Shown here: piece by piece, positions 51,201 to 62,544 of the stretch
How positions within the stretch are numbered: position 1 is the first letter of the stretch
How the letters are laid out: every line of letters starts with the position of its first letter
Assembly (NCBI GenBank): GCA_013365365.1
Contig: JABVXU010000316.1
Location: 1-64,000, forward strand
Source of the DNA: Cruorifilaria tuberocauda
Taxonomy: Eukaryota; Nematoda; Chromadorea; Rhabditida; Onchocercidae
DNA: 64,000 nt
Direction of reading: 5' to 3'
Notes under the pieces: model-generated
What the model was told of the DNA's origin: nothing
Database searches by the model: none
Seen by the model: the letters and a program-made list of their open reading frames with translations, nothing else
Translations under genes and position numbers: made by a program

Positions 51201-52932
51201 TAATTCATGAATTAATTTAGCTCATTCACAAGTAACAAAATTAATAAGATCATAACACGTTGTTGAGATAATCTCTTTCTAAAATCAACCAATCAATGCA
51301 TGCTCACCTTTCAGCAAAGTTTCTCAATATTATTTTATATGCAATTTTAATACCAATATTGCAAAGCTTCCTCTCATTTCCTCATTTCATTCTTTTCGAT
51401 TCATTTTTTATTGGATACCAATTCAGGGAATCAGAATTAAATCTCATTGCATTCTATATGACAACTGATCAGCTGATAACACAATTCATATATTCTTATA
51501 CTCTGTTTTAAAGATCAAAAACAAAAAGCTTTCCTCATCTCTCTCCTTATTTCTAAGTTTTTTCATCATTTGTAATTTAATTTCGTTAACTTTCAGCTCA
51601 ACTTTTCCAATGATAAATCAAAAAAATGGTTTCATTACTCGTTTGTTTAGATTGTTTTGATGAAATAATAAGCTAAAAGTCAGAGTGAGTAATTGTATAC
51701 TATTACGATTTGCAAAATTTGCATTTAAGCATCAATATTCTCAGATTATCTTTGTATGCTGTCACTTCATGCAGCTTGAATTCCTAAATCAAAAAACCGA
51801 TGAAATGTTATGGCGGACAAAATTTATGGAAAATTTCATCAGATGTAATAATCTTCACTCCAATACAACTCAAAATCAAACAAATATACCATCATACTCT
51901 ACACAACAGAAAGGATAAAGAAGTGACATGAAAAAAAAGTGAAAGAGAAAACTTACTTATCACCATAATTACACCGCCCACAATCCATCCATGTTCGACA
52001 GAGCTCAGTTTTATACAATTTCGAGTTTTTGGGATGTGATGGTGTTACCGTTTGCACATTCTTCCCTGAAATTCATTAATTAATTCATTCATCTACATAA
52101 CCTTTCCAATTAAACTGACCACAAACGGTCACTTCGGAGGAAGATCCCAATGCATTCAACGAAATTAAAAGTTATAAGATAAACTTTCCACTTAAAATGT
52201 TCTACCGCCGAAGCAATTCATTCAGATAAGTAACCTCTGATATACGAAGTATGAGAAAATATTATTTGATTGCCAAAACGATCAGATCATGCAAGTTTCG
52301 AAATGACTGAATAAGAAAAAGATTTTATGAAAGCTAATCTAGAAATAATGAAATTCAAAATTGGGACAAGCAAAATTTTTCAAATGGCAATAATTACTCA
52401 ATTATCAGTGTGATACTAAAACGGTCATTTTGTTTATATTTACGTGGATGCATTTGTTCTACCGCTGGACACAACACTTTCATGACTTCAATCGACTAAA
52501 CATCAACCGGATTAGTCAATTAAATGCTGATATGCAACAATTGAAATTAATCCACAATATCAGCTAAACCTTACTCAAGAAATGACATTGAAAAGTTTAG
52601 CAGATTTCCATATATTACGCATAAACGACATTATAACTTTCCTTTACAATTCATAACAGCTAACTTTTGAATCATTTACTTGACATCAATGGTTGATCGA
52701 TATTGAATAAATCATTTGCAAACTTTTTAACAGTTGATGCTTCTCATCATGACTTTAAAAATGAAGCGAAGAAGGGGTTTAACCTGATTTAACCTAAAAA
52801 CAATGCAATTAAGAAAAAGGGAATAACCTAACCTGAACCACATGTTGATGTTGGGGAAGTTGAAATATCATTCATCAATTTACATGTACGGCGAATATTC
52901 TGACCAGATCGAGCTGAAGCTATCGGCGGCAT
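48219..52932 (-). CDS. Tandem CCCH zinc-finger protein, tristetraprolin (TTP/ZFP36/TIS11) family
   Basis: Predicted 311-residue cytoplasmic RNA-binding protein from five exons on the minus strand: 52932-52833 (from the ATG), 52065-51957, 49870-49688, 49336-49033 and 48458-48219. Phases agree at every join. Finger 1 follows the lead-in YKTELC: Cys56, Cys65, Cys71, His75 (CX8CX5CX3H). Finger 2 follows YKTEFC: Cys94, Cys103, Cys109, His113, with [13 protein letters not shown] typical of the family. The 18-residue linker (76-93) has the canonical length. After the fingers come a Ser/Thr/Gly-rich region and a C-terminal [10 protein letters not shown] (297-306) like the CNOT1-binding RRLPIFxRLS of TTP. 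Known for the family: binds UAUUUAU in AU-rich 3' UTRs and recruits CCR4-NOT to deadenylate the mRNA. Least certain joins are the exon 4 acceptor (TTTGAAG) and its donor (GTTTCA). The start is supported by an acceptor 7 bases upstream. Confidence 0.9.
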
Positions 52933-52939
52933 ATATATG

Positions 52940-52950
52940 CTGCAAAAAAT
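52940..52950 (-). promoter_or_regulatory. Probable spliced-leader acceptor of the CCCH gene
   Basis: TTTTTTGCAG on the minus strand ends at 52940, seven bases before the ATG at 52932-52930. No upstream exon with a compatible phase-2 donor was found, so a trans-spliced leader is the simplest reading. Confidence 0.5.
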
Positions 52951-53363
52951 TATCATTGTTATCACTTCAAGGAATGATTTATAGGAATATTTTTAAAAAA
53001 GAACTTTAATTCTGCATTTTTAGAACTCTCAAAATATAAAATAGCACCATTCATAATTACTTATTAATAAGAGTAAAATAACAGTAGAAAAGATTAAGTT
53101 CTTTTCATCTGTTAAAATACTCTGTAAATTATTATACAATTCTTTCAAAAAAGAAGCTTGCCTATGAACTTTTTACTTTTCCATTAAATTTCCAATTCTT
53201 TCACTCTTCCTGTCTGAGTTTTCAGAAATTAGAATTGACAACTGTCTATTTATGAAATCATTTAGGTAAGCTACATAATCAAGCTGTCTATTAAACGACT
53301 AAAATGATAAAAGAAAGAAGAAATATCCTTATCAACTTTTAGTATCATCTTCAACTCTTTTAC

Positions 53364-53445
53364 TCAGGCGGCTCCACAGGGATGTAAATAGATATTCTGA
53401 TGTTTCACATGCCAATCACAAGAAATTATCCGATATTTTTCCTCT
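53364..53445 (-). CDS. Candidate short last exon, unknown product
   Basis: On the minus strand a TTTTACAG acceptor (53446-53448) precedes a 26-codon frame EEKYRIISCDWHVKHQNIYL then HPCGAA and a stop. On the plus strand an equally good acceptor (CTTTTACTCAG) precedes AAPQGCK and a stop, so strand is uncertain. If the minus reading is right, this gene would end about 420 bases upstream of the CCCH gene's acceptor on the same strand. Confidence 0.25.
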
Positions 53446-55698
53446 CTGTAAAATGCTCCATTTAAATCTCATTTTCAAGTTTCGTTTTTTAACACTGAAG
53501 AGAGAGAGTGGTAGGGAAAGCAAATTTGAAAATGAAAGCAACCAATGACCATATTTAACGCTAATTTAACAATGATAATTAATAATAATAATAATATAAT
53601 AAGAGTAGCAGAAATAATATACCAAACATTTCATCCTACACATTACTAAAATTAAAAATAGCAATGGATCAATCAATAATTTAGTTTACAAGTTATTCGA
53701 AAGAGTTACTTCTTTTCTAGCCATTTTCTAAATATGAGTTTTATAACTGTAGAAGGGAAGAATACTACAAAAATATAAAGAGTAACAAGTGAGGATTTGA
53801 CGAGAAGCAAAAAAAGATCAAAAGGAGAGGAAGAAGGAAAGAGAAGAAAGGAGGGAAGCTTTTCTACTCTTAATTCTAATTAATTTTGCTAAGCACAACT
53901 TGATTTGTATGCATGATGAGGATTCGAAGGAGGGAGAGAGAGGGAGAGAAAGTGGTGAAGAAATTGTTTCCTTCCAAATTCCTGATTAATTCTCAGTATC
54001 AACTAACTAAGATTATTAAGAGTTAATTGATTGATATGACCGGATTGAAATATTTGCAGCAGCGTCCTGCGAGATATTCATGAATGTTACACTTTCATCG
54101 AATAACTCTCTTCCAGTTTGTATAGGAAACATTTCTCTCATTACAGAATATTCATTTTCCTATCTTTCACTCTCATTTACAACTTCGAAATTCTTTTCCG
54201 GCTGTTGATCAAAGATAAGTAAAAATTAGCAAATCTTTTATAATCCTCATTATCATCTTTCCTATCTTTCCCTTTACTTCATATTTCTTACATCAAATAC
54301 ACTGAACATCATTTCTATAAGGTAAATAATATGAACAGTCATTAACGAAAAAAACATTTTTCGTCTTGCAACACTACTTTGTTATTCTTACTTTTCTAAA
54401 ACTTAAATTCTTCTATTTAAGCAAATCAATTCTGACTGATTAAAGAAACTTCCACTTTTACACCCTGCACCTGAGAAATGGTTACTTTTCAGTTCTCTAT
54501 TGTTTCATGTAAATTTGCGGATAAAACAGGAGAGCTTCCGCTTTTTCTATATTTTCTTTTTTCCTCTCTCCTTTCGATGTTTGGTTGACAATGAGAAGTT
54601 TCTTCCATTAACCTCTGAATGACTTATTTTTTTCGCTTAGCATATCAGAAATCATCATAGTCAGTGATACAATTCAGTATACATCAATATTTCACTCCGA
54701 CCGTTCACTTTCCCTTTACCACAAAAGGAAACTCCTAAAAACTAATCAGTGAATAAGTTGGAATTAACGGACACATAAGCGTAATCTGTGGAAACAACTT
54801 GTATTTCCTTTAAATAAAGGAAAAAGGTTGAAGCAATTAAGAAAAAGATTCCTGCAACCCAAGTCACTTAAATATTACCTTTATATCAAAGGAAGGAATA
54901 GTAATGCCGAAAGAGAAAGGAAAGAGAGGAAAAAGCAAATTCATTCTCGAATAATAACACTCCAAATAAGTAACGCCTTTTTTCATCAATTATACAGATA
55001 AAGCTGAAGTGCAATTTGATGAGAAGAGAAAAGGCAAAGAAACTGAATATAAGGAACATATGTGACGCAGAAATGGAATCGAACCGAATAGCAAACACCA
55101 GAAGTACCGATCCCAATCACCCCCGCACTGCTTAGTGAATCAGAAAAATTCCACAGCAATTCCTCTGTCTCCTCCGGTTTCTCTTCTCGATCTCCGCCTC
55201 AAAAAAAGAAAGTATATATAAACATTTTGTCGAACTGCTTCCTTCCGGATTACTACATGCACTTTTATTATCAGTCGGCAGAAGTGGGAATGAAGGGAAA
55301 ACGATTGTGATAACACTTCAGAAAGTAAAAGTAAATAAAAAAAATCCGGATGATGTGATGGCATTGACGAATGAGTTAACAGTTAATACAAAAATGACGA
55401 AGTACAAGAGATTTGTTTAGGAGTACAAAACCTGTTCTTCAATGAAAGAAACTGTACACACACATATCACATGTGTAGTACCATTTCCATGATGATAGTG
55501 ATAGTAACAGTGAGAGTAGAGTTTTTTACTTGCTTATATTTCACCGATGGCATGATAATGACGACAAGACATAATCTATGATCATTATAACTAATAAAGT
55601 TGATTATGAAACTTATATAGTTTCTAGCTTTGAGGTATACAGCTGCTGAAGTGATGGGCAATGCCAGTCTCACAGAAATGATGTGATAGTAGGATTTT
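53446..55698. other. Stretch without an assignable gene upstream of the CCCH gene
   Basis: Several minus-strand frames of 40-75 codons occur (for example at 54016-54159, reading MFPIQTGRELFDESVTFMN, and one of 39 codons with its ATG at about 54610, MEETSHCQPNIERREEKRK, six bases after a CATTCAG). Their length is expected by chance at this GC and their splice context is incomplete, so I do not call them genes. Purine-rich tracts lie at 53815-53860 and 53929-53955. Confidence 0.3.
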
Positions 55699-56256
55699 TT
55701 ACTTTTTTTGGAAAGTATAGAATAGTATTAAAATGCAAATAGTAAGTAGCGATAGTGATAACAGTAATGATAGTATTAATAATGATAAGACTTTGTCTCC
55801 CAAGGGCATAAAGTAATAAAAATAACAACTAATGATAATGCCAAAAGCACTAGTTACAGCAGAAGCTATGACTTTTATCATTTTATTGCATTTTGAATTA
55901 TTAATTAATAATAAAATTAATGCCGAAAAAAATCCTTGAGACTTCTGCATAACATCCTTCCAGAACTCAAGTCAATGAGATACTTTTGTGTATGATCACA
56001 GTGAGCATCAGTAATAAAGTATGGAATTCCAAATGAAAAGAACAACATTCCCAATGAACCAAATAATATGAAATTCTTCTGATCACTTATCCGAGTGGCA
56101 GTAACAGTCCTACCAGTGTGAATGAAGAAAGGAAAGTGACCAGGAACTGTATTGCCTGTATGACCATAATTATCCATAGAATTGTACCGGAAGATGTATC
56201 CTTCCACCACTCAAGGTCGAATTCCGTAATTCTGCCAATGGAAATATGCTTCCTAA
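55699..56256 (-). CDS. Possible membrane-protein exons, structure unresolved
   Basis: After a minus-strand acceptor (TTTCCATTGGCAG) two frames stay open. One reads TEFDLEWWKDTSSGTILWII and then a hydrophobic stretch up to a possible donor CTG/GTAGGA. The other runs 97 codons through SLGMLFFSFGIPYFI and ends near 55917. A third frame, ending at 55699, starts after a similar EFWKDV motif (the underlying DNA CTTGAG..TGGAAGGAT occurs in both places) and has two or three hydrophobic segments. Together they suggest a small multi-pass membrane protein with a duplicated exon edge, but no single exon chain could be fixed and chance cannot be excluded. Confidence 0.25.
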
Positions 56257-57171
56257 TGATCGAGAAATCACTTTTGCAATTGTAAAAAGAATCTCACGGA
56301 TAACTTATATGATAACAATCCCTTCTGAATCTGAATTGTCAATTTTTATAAAAAACATTCAGTAACCTTTCTTCCTTTCCCTGTTTCTTTATTTTATCTC
56401 ATGTTTTACCATGATAGTACTCATTTTTCCCTTCTCCTTATCATGAGATGATTTGGCAAAACTTTTAATCATTCTTAATATAATGCAGTTGTGACATGAA
56501 TTAAATAAGATTCAGCAAGATGATAAAATGATCATGGATTGCTGTTATCATTTAATATCTATTTTTGACGCTTCCAAATACTACAATACGGTAAATTTTC
56601 TCTCTTAATTGAATTAATCGTCGAAATTTACCCACAATTTTGGAACCATCGTCTCATTATACCCATTAAATAACTCGGAGCACTATATCAAATAAATATT
56701 AAGCATTATAATGAATTGAAATTCTCATCTTACGAAAGTATTTTATTGATATCAATAATGTCTACAAAAACGTGAAACCGGAAATGTCCACGTATATACT
56801 GGAAGAGCGGAACTTCGTTTTACTTATATAACTTGCAGAAATGTTCATCCTCCCTATCTCTAACCAAGGAACCAAAGGAAAGCAAAGGTAGAAGGGAAAA
56901 TGCTGTTTATATCGATCGAAATTAAAATAAAAAAATTAATTTTAACACCATCTTGTTTACGATTTCCTTTCTCGAACAATAACAGCAATAAACAAACAAA
57001 GTAAACAAAACTTGAATGTGATAAAGGGAGAACGTGAAGTTAACGTGAAGAGAAACGTAAACTTCATGAAAGAAGAGAGAAGACATGACTTCAGCATCCG
57101 CAAGACGAGTGTAAAGCCCTTCTTTGAAAATAAGATGAGCAGAATATAAAGGGATATAAATAGATGGGGAA
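56257..57171. other. No gene recognised
   Basis: Moderately AT-rich sequence with short frames on both strands; nothing with splice or compositional support. Confidence 0.4.
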
Positions 57172-57650
57172 TTAGGAAGAGAAAGGAAAGGGGAAGATAA
57201 GGTAATTGCGGAGATCAAGTTGAGCAGAAGAAAGAAATGGTGAAAAGAGGAGGGATGCGAGGAGGGTGCGGGGAGATGAGTGGGAAAACCAGCAGCAAGT
57301 GGTTAGTCTAGAAGGAAAATTCTTCGGCAGTATTTTTTCTGCCGTGCTGTTATCAGTAGACCCCACACCTACCAGTGTTAACAGATGAGGAGAGGAAGGC
57401 AGGTGTGATAAGAAAAGGATGAGGGAGTCTGAAGATGCATGTGGTAGTGGTGCTGATATTTCACCTGTGAGTGAAGTAGTACGTGGGAATCGTCCCTCAA
57501 AGCTCCACTGGACCTGAATTGACTTCAAGTGGTCTGCCGAGCATCGGGTTACCTTATCAGTGGGAAACAGATCTTTCCAACGCATATCCTGATATGAAGT
57601 ATGGAAGCAAGCGGTCTCACCTCCTACATAACAGTCAGCGGTGACTTGTG
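57172..57650. other. GC-rich island, open on both strands, coding strand undecided
   Basis: The highest-GC segment of the window. The minus strand has a 137-codon ATG frame (MRWKDLFPTDK, then a donor-like GTAACC), with an inner segment QVQWSFEGRFPRTTSLT between acceptor AATTCAG and donor CACAG/GTGAAA. The plus strand has MRESEDACGSGADISP ending exactly at a strong donor CCT/GTGAGT, with a possible acceptor TGTTAACAG upstream. The plus reading has the more protein-like composition. It may be a promoter/first-exon region or an exon. Confidence 0.35.
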
Positions 57651-58612
57651 AACATATAGTAAAGCCATTTCTTACATTTGTAAATTTAACTTTATTATAA
57701 CATGAAAATATGGCAGGTAATGAATGAAGTTTTTGCTACAATGATAATATAAACGATTAAATATGAAGCGAAATTTCTTATAAAATGAATTAGAGACAAA
57801 GAAAGACAAATTTATTTTTCTCTTTTTGACTGACAAATGATCGATCGATCGATCAACCGTTCATTAAATTGGTTAGTTAATCGCATATGAACAGAAATTT
57901 TCATTTTGTTCACTTAACTAATTTCGATCGAATCGATCGCTGTATCAGTTCTTTCAATCAATGGGTCCGAACTGAATATCAGAAATCATTTTTTCCAATA
58001 ATTACTTCTGTCCATTCTTGACAAATATTTGACCTATCGGTTTTTCATGCTAATCAATCAGTAATGTTAGAATTGAATACCGGAAAGTATCAACAAGAGG
58101 ATGATACGAGAAGAGGATAAAATGAAAAAAGGAGTAAGCTCCTTGGAGTAAACAACACAGAAGCAGCTAACTCCGACAGACCGTACGTGAGAAAATACGG
58201 AGAGGGTGGGTACATTTCTCTTCTTTTTTTTGTTCATTTGCTCTAATCAAATCACTCATAATTACCCACACCCACACACGTATGTGACTTCCGTTGGCAT
58301 TTCATATATGCTTCAAAATATTTCGCGCATCAATAACTGTACGTGAAGTGAGGATTTAGTGGATAAAAGGTCGCATGAAATTTTACATTAACAATATTTC
58401 CATGTGTTGGACGTACAGGTTCAAACGTATTGCCGTGAGATATTCTTCCCCTTACGCATCCAAGAATAAGCTTATATATTAATGAGCATAATAAAAATGT
58501 CTACAGTATTCGAGATAATTAGTATATAAGGGAAATACCCATCAATGAATATACCGTAACCAAATGTAAATTAAGTCAAGTCTCACGTATGAAACGTAAC
58601 AAAGTAACGTAA

Positions 58613-58768
58613 ATGGAAACTTTCAAATCTGTTAATAAATTATGTAACAATGACCCAATTTTTGATGAAGCAAAAGCTGTCAATATCGAAAAAAATTTGA
58701 TTCCGGAAATATGCATTGAAACAGAGATTCAAGTACCGCATCGTCCTAAAGGATTAGCCGAAAGATAA
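58613..58768 (+). CDS. Short ATG-started frame, 51 residues, unknown product
   Basis: Reads METFKSVNKLCNNDPIFDEA then a middle part with IPEICIETEIQV and ends PHRPKGLAER. It is acidic with one basic end, and about 70 percent of its codons start with a purine, as in real coding sequence. It has one short upstream frame (MKRNKVT) and no clear splice site at either end. A frame of this length is expected by chance in 16 kb, so the support is composition only. It could be a small protein, an isolated exon or a gene remnant. Confidence 0.35.
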   Translation: METFKSVNKLCNNDPIFDEAKAVNIEKNLIPEICIETEIQVPHRPKGLAER

Positions 58769-59700
58769 ACAAATAATTCCAAATTTCTTTCAATATAAGC
58801 AATCAGAATTACCTAATGATGGCTGGAATTCAAATGATTCTGAATTCTGGTGAAATCGTTGGGTTTCAAGGGAATCATTTCTTGAACTTTTTGTTTATGT
58901 GTTAAACAACAGTTATTTATGTCCATGCGGTTGCCCTGTTAGCGTAATCCAATGGCGCATTTGTCTCAGATTATTATAGTTGCTTCTCATCTAATATAAT
59001 TTCTTCAATCGCTGAGTTGAACTGTATTGAAACGTGGTAATGCTGCAAATTCTTACCTGCAAAAGGACGTTTCAAGCAGAGATAACCGAGAAGTAGAGAC
59101 GTTACGCAAGGTGATGCTCGAATGAAAGCAGAAGTTAACGTTATACGACTCTTCGTTGGTTGGTTACACGAGAATCAGACCAACATCGCAACATATCCCA
59201 TGAATCAGATAGCAAATTATTCGACTGCAAGTCATCTTAAATTGAATCTTTTAGTCTAATGATCATATGAGGTAGAAGGGAGTTGATTGATTGGGTATCT
59301 CCGCCCTTACCAGAATCCGGATCGAGGGTAGGATGCTTCCACGTATAAACCGGAGATGATATAGTTAAGCAGAATAAATTAGGAAGAAGAAAGAAGAGAG
59401 AAGAAGGAGAGGGAGAGAAAGATAAATTCAGGGGAAGATTAATTGAGAAAGGAGTATAACTCGACCCCTCATCTATCCATCCACCCGCCCAGATATTCAG
59501 TAATTCCTAAGAGGTTTTGGATTTGGGTGGGTTAAGGTGTTACGGTAGTTTAGGTAATAAACAATAACAATAACAATAATATCATGTTTATATTTAAATG
59601 TTGCGGTAAGAGATGGTTCCAAAATGAAAGAATTTCGAGATGGGTGGATGAATGTGGGAGGGAAAGTCATTAATGATGACCCGTTTTTCGGTAAACAAGG

Positions 59701-59753
59701 TATATGGTAGCTTGAAAATGAAATGTTACATTTCATTTTCAAGCTATCCTATA
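59701..59753. repeat. Near-perfect palindrome, 26-bp arms, one-base centre
   Basis: Left arm 59701-59726 contains TAGCTTGAAAATGAAATGT; the right arm 59728-59753 is its reverse complement with 24 of 26 positions paired. The innermost 19 pairs are perfect. Confidence 0.95.
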
Positions 59754-60654
59754 GAATTTGCTAATAATGGATTTAATGAAGTAAATGAAAGGGAAGAGTT
59801 TGAATTGAAGGGACCGTTACATTCAATTTTTCATTTCTTTTCCACTATTTTGGCTGTTACTATGAAATTGGAAGTTCTAAAACAATTTTTTCATTCTTTT
59901 CTTCCTTATTTTTTATTAAAGAACAGAATAATTTAAATTTACGGAAATATTAGAAAAGGTAAAAATGAACGGAAAAAGGTTAGTTATATTATGAAAAAGA
60001 CGTGGAAAATATTTTATTAATTAAAGTATCACTGATTTTGGAAGTGAAAACTTTTGATGTAATCGAATAATCGACTTACTTTTCGCACTGATATCAAAAC
60101 GGTAATTTATTAAACTACAGTTAGCATTTCAGTATTAATCATTCTTACTGGTGATCATTCATAGTCAAAGCAAAGCAAAACTGGAGAGGAGAAAAGTGTT
60201 CGGGAGAAGATTAAGAGAGGGAAGAAGAAGCATAAAACTTAATCTACATAACAAGCATATAAGTTCTGTATCATACCTGTATACTTTACTGAATGTAGGT
60301 AGAGGAGATAAGAAAAGCGAATTATACCACTTACTTAAATGATACCGCCATGGATGATTAAATGAGAGTTTGTATCATCTATCCATACAAAATCTACGAG
60401 GAAATGATAAGCATTGTTGATAAAATCAGTATCTTATCTTTTTTAAGCAAGGATCGAAAAAAACGACATTGGCGACAGAAGGAAATCATTCATTCACAAT
60501 ATTATTTATTCATTTATAGAAATAATCAAGTATACAGGGATGATTCATGAAACAGTTGCATTTCGCATATTAAAATGGACCATCATCTACTCTATTGTCA
60601 ATTAACTAAAACATTTATCACTGGTCAAGTATCTTAATTATTAGTTATGAGTAT

Positions 60655-60945
60655 CCTTGTTGTACCATGAATTACTTAACCATGATTACTTGCTGTGTAC
60701 TGCTAATTATTAGTCATGAACACAGTCTTGCTGTACCATCAATCACTAATCATAGATATCTTTATTGTATCACTAATCAATTGCCGCAAGCATCGTTAAT
60801 CATAGCCACAAGCAGTTTGCTGTATCGTTAGCTATTGATCACATCTCAATCGTGGATACCGGTGTTGTATTATCAACGCAGAAACTTTATTGTACCGTCA
60901 ATTACCACTTCTTACTGCATCATTGATTATTGGCTGAGGATAATC
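60655..60945. repeat. Degenerate repeat of about 35 bp, roughly eight copies
   Basis: A core close to TTGCTGTACCATCAATCACT recurs with substitutions near 60657, 60692, 60728, 60763, 60810, 60862, 60890 and 60915, often followed by AATCATAG or ATTATT. Confidence 0.5.
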
Positions 60946-61305
60946 CTCAAAATATTTTCTTCTCCTTTTTTCCTGAACTGATCCGTTTTCCAGTGAACGT
61001 AAAGATGAAATCTTTATTTTGAAATTTCGAAAAAAGAGTGAAAAAAACCGGTCGCCAATTGGACTGATAAAAACTAAAGATATGAGGGAGACACGGTGAT
61101 TACCTTTTCCCCTCTTCTACCTCCCCGCTCTCCCTTCCTCTCCTTCCCGTTTTCCCGTATTCCCCAGTCCATCAAGCATCTCCTTTATTTTCTTTGCATA
61201 TTAGTTGTTGCAAATAAAAGGGAAAAAGGCTGAAATCACGAGAAAGTACGGAGAGAAAAAAAGAATTAAAAATTTCTAAAGAGATAAAGAGGAGAAGATT
61301 TGTGA

Positions 61306-61545
61306 ATGACAGGTAAATGTCCCTTTCTTCAAGCCTCTCTTCTATTCAATACTCAAAAAACCGGCGGTGCATCCACCCATCTTTTTCTTTTCAAAATTAA
61401 AAAAGGGAAAACCTGTTCTATCAGATATCACGAAGAAAACGAGGACGAAAAAAAAATTTTCACTTCCCGAGCATGTATTATGATAAGATTTTCCCGGGGA
61501 AACGAAGAAAAAAACACTTCATTGAGAGCTTTAAGCTTCATTTAA
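61306..61545 (+). CDS. ATG-started frame of 79 codons, unknown product
   Basis: Begins MTGKCPFLQASLLFNTQKTG, has an acidic/basic middle (YHEENEDEKK) and ends SLRALSFI. It is bounded by an AT-rich leader and trailer. A possible donor occurs right after the start (CAG/GTAAAT), which would make the start codon part of a first exon and the rest intron. No known domain; chance occurrence is plausible. Confidence 0.25.
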   Translation: MTGKCPFLQASLLFNTQKTGGASTHLFLFKIKKGKTCSIRYHEENEDEKKIFTSRACIMIRFSRGNEEKNTSLRALSFI

Positions 61546-62524
61546 AATTCAGGATTCATAAGTTACTGCTCCATTTAACTTAATTACACTACACAGGATG
61601 ATGAAAAAATAAAAAATAGATCTTTTTTTTTCATATCCTTTCTCTTTTTTCATCTCACTTCTCTCTCTCTCTCTCTTTTCCTCCTCTCTCTCTCCTCTTC
61701 CCTCTTAGTTTCTGGACATTTGACGAATGCGACCAAAACGATTCCATGCACTTCAAAATTTTCAACAGATAGTCTATATCTTATATAAAGTTCACATAAC
61801 TTTCTCTGATAACAGTTTCAACTTATCCTAAGCAAAGTATACGCGAGAAATGAAATAACGCAGTGATCTATATATTCATTGGACTCTGTACATGCTTGAA
61901 AAGATTAAAATGATAATTTAATGATATGCCTATGTCAAATACTTTAGAGATCTACAGCTCAGTCCCAAAATTTATCAATCTCACAACCACATGAATTATT
62001 TATGGTTAGCTTCGGGAAACGCCTAAAATTCATTTTTCCTTTCGTGATATAGTAACAATGATTCTGATACTATAATCAATTCCAAATTTTTGTTCCGTCT
62101 AATTCAAAATTCAATTTCCACCTTAGATGTGATTTGCTCCTGTCAATTTTTAATGCCTTTTTTTCAGTAGTAGTAAAAATTAAAAAGATATGGAAAATGA
62201 AAGAACATTAACTATAATGTCATTGGGATCTATTTACATATGTACATATCTTAGCAAAAATTTGTAGCGATTACCTTCTTATCACTACCTTTTAACTGAT
62301 AGCACACTGCGAGACCATTTCTGTGATTACCATTTTCATGATTTCGTTGCTCCTACAATGCCATATTGCTATGTCAACAAAAATAATTATATAGAAGATA
62401 TCGCATCATTGAAAAGTATAACAATATCGATTGATTTTCTTCCTGAAATTAAACATTGTCATCCAATATATACATATATGTAATAAACGGACTAATTAAT
62501 GCATCGTTTCCTCATTAATATATT
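61546..62524. other. No gene recognised
   Basis: AT-rich with a (CT)n tract at 61657-61706; no supported exon. Confidence 0.4.
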
Positions 62525-62530
62525 TTTATT
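62525..62530 (-). terminator. AATAAA polyadenylation signal (minus strand)
   Basis: Canonical signal 15 bases after the stop of the exon ending at 62545. Confidence 0.5.
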
Positions 62531-62544
62531 AAATGTTTGACGTA

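Larger units (their letters stand above)
58769..61305. other. Stretch without an assigned gene, with a palindrome and a degenerate repeat
   Basis: A strong minus-strand donor (TTTGCAG/GTAAGAAT) sits at 59055, after a GC-richer segment (59056-59180) open for about 39 codons without an ATG; it may end a 5' UTR exon. Plus-strand frames at 60151-60342 (Lys/Arg-rich) and 60362-60550 (starts MRVCIIYPYKIYEEM) have no splice or family support. The palindrome and the repeat at 60655-60945 are listed separately. A pyrimidine-rich tract covers 61104-61168. Confidence 0.35.
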
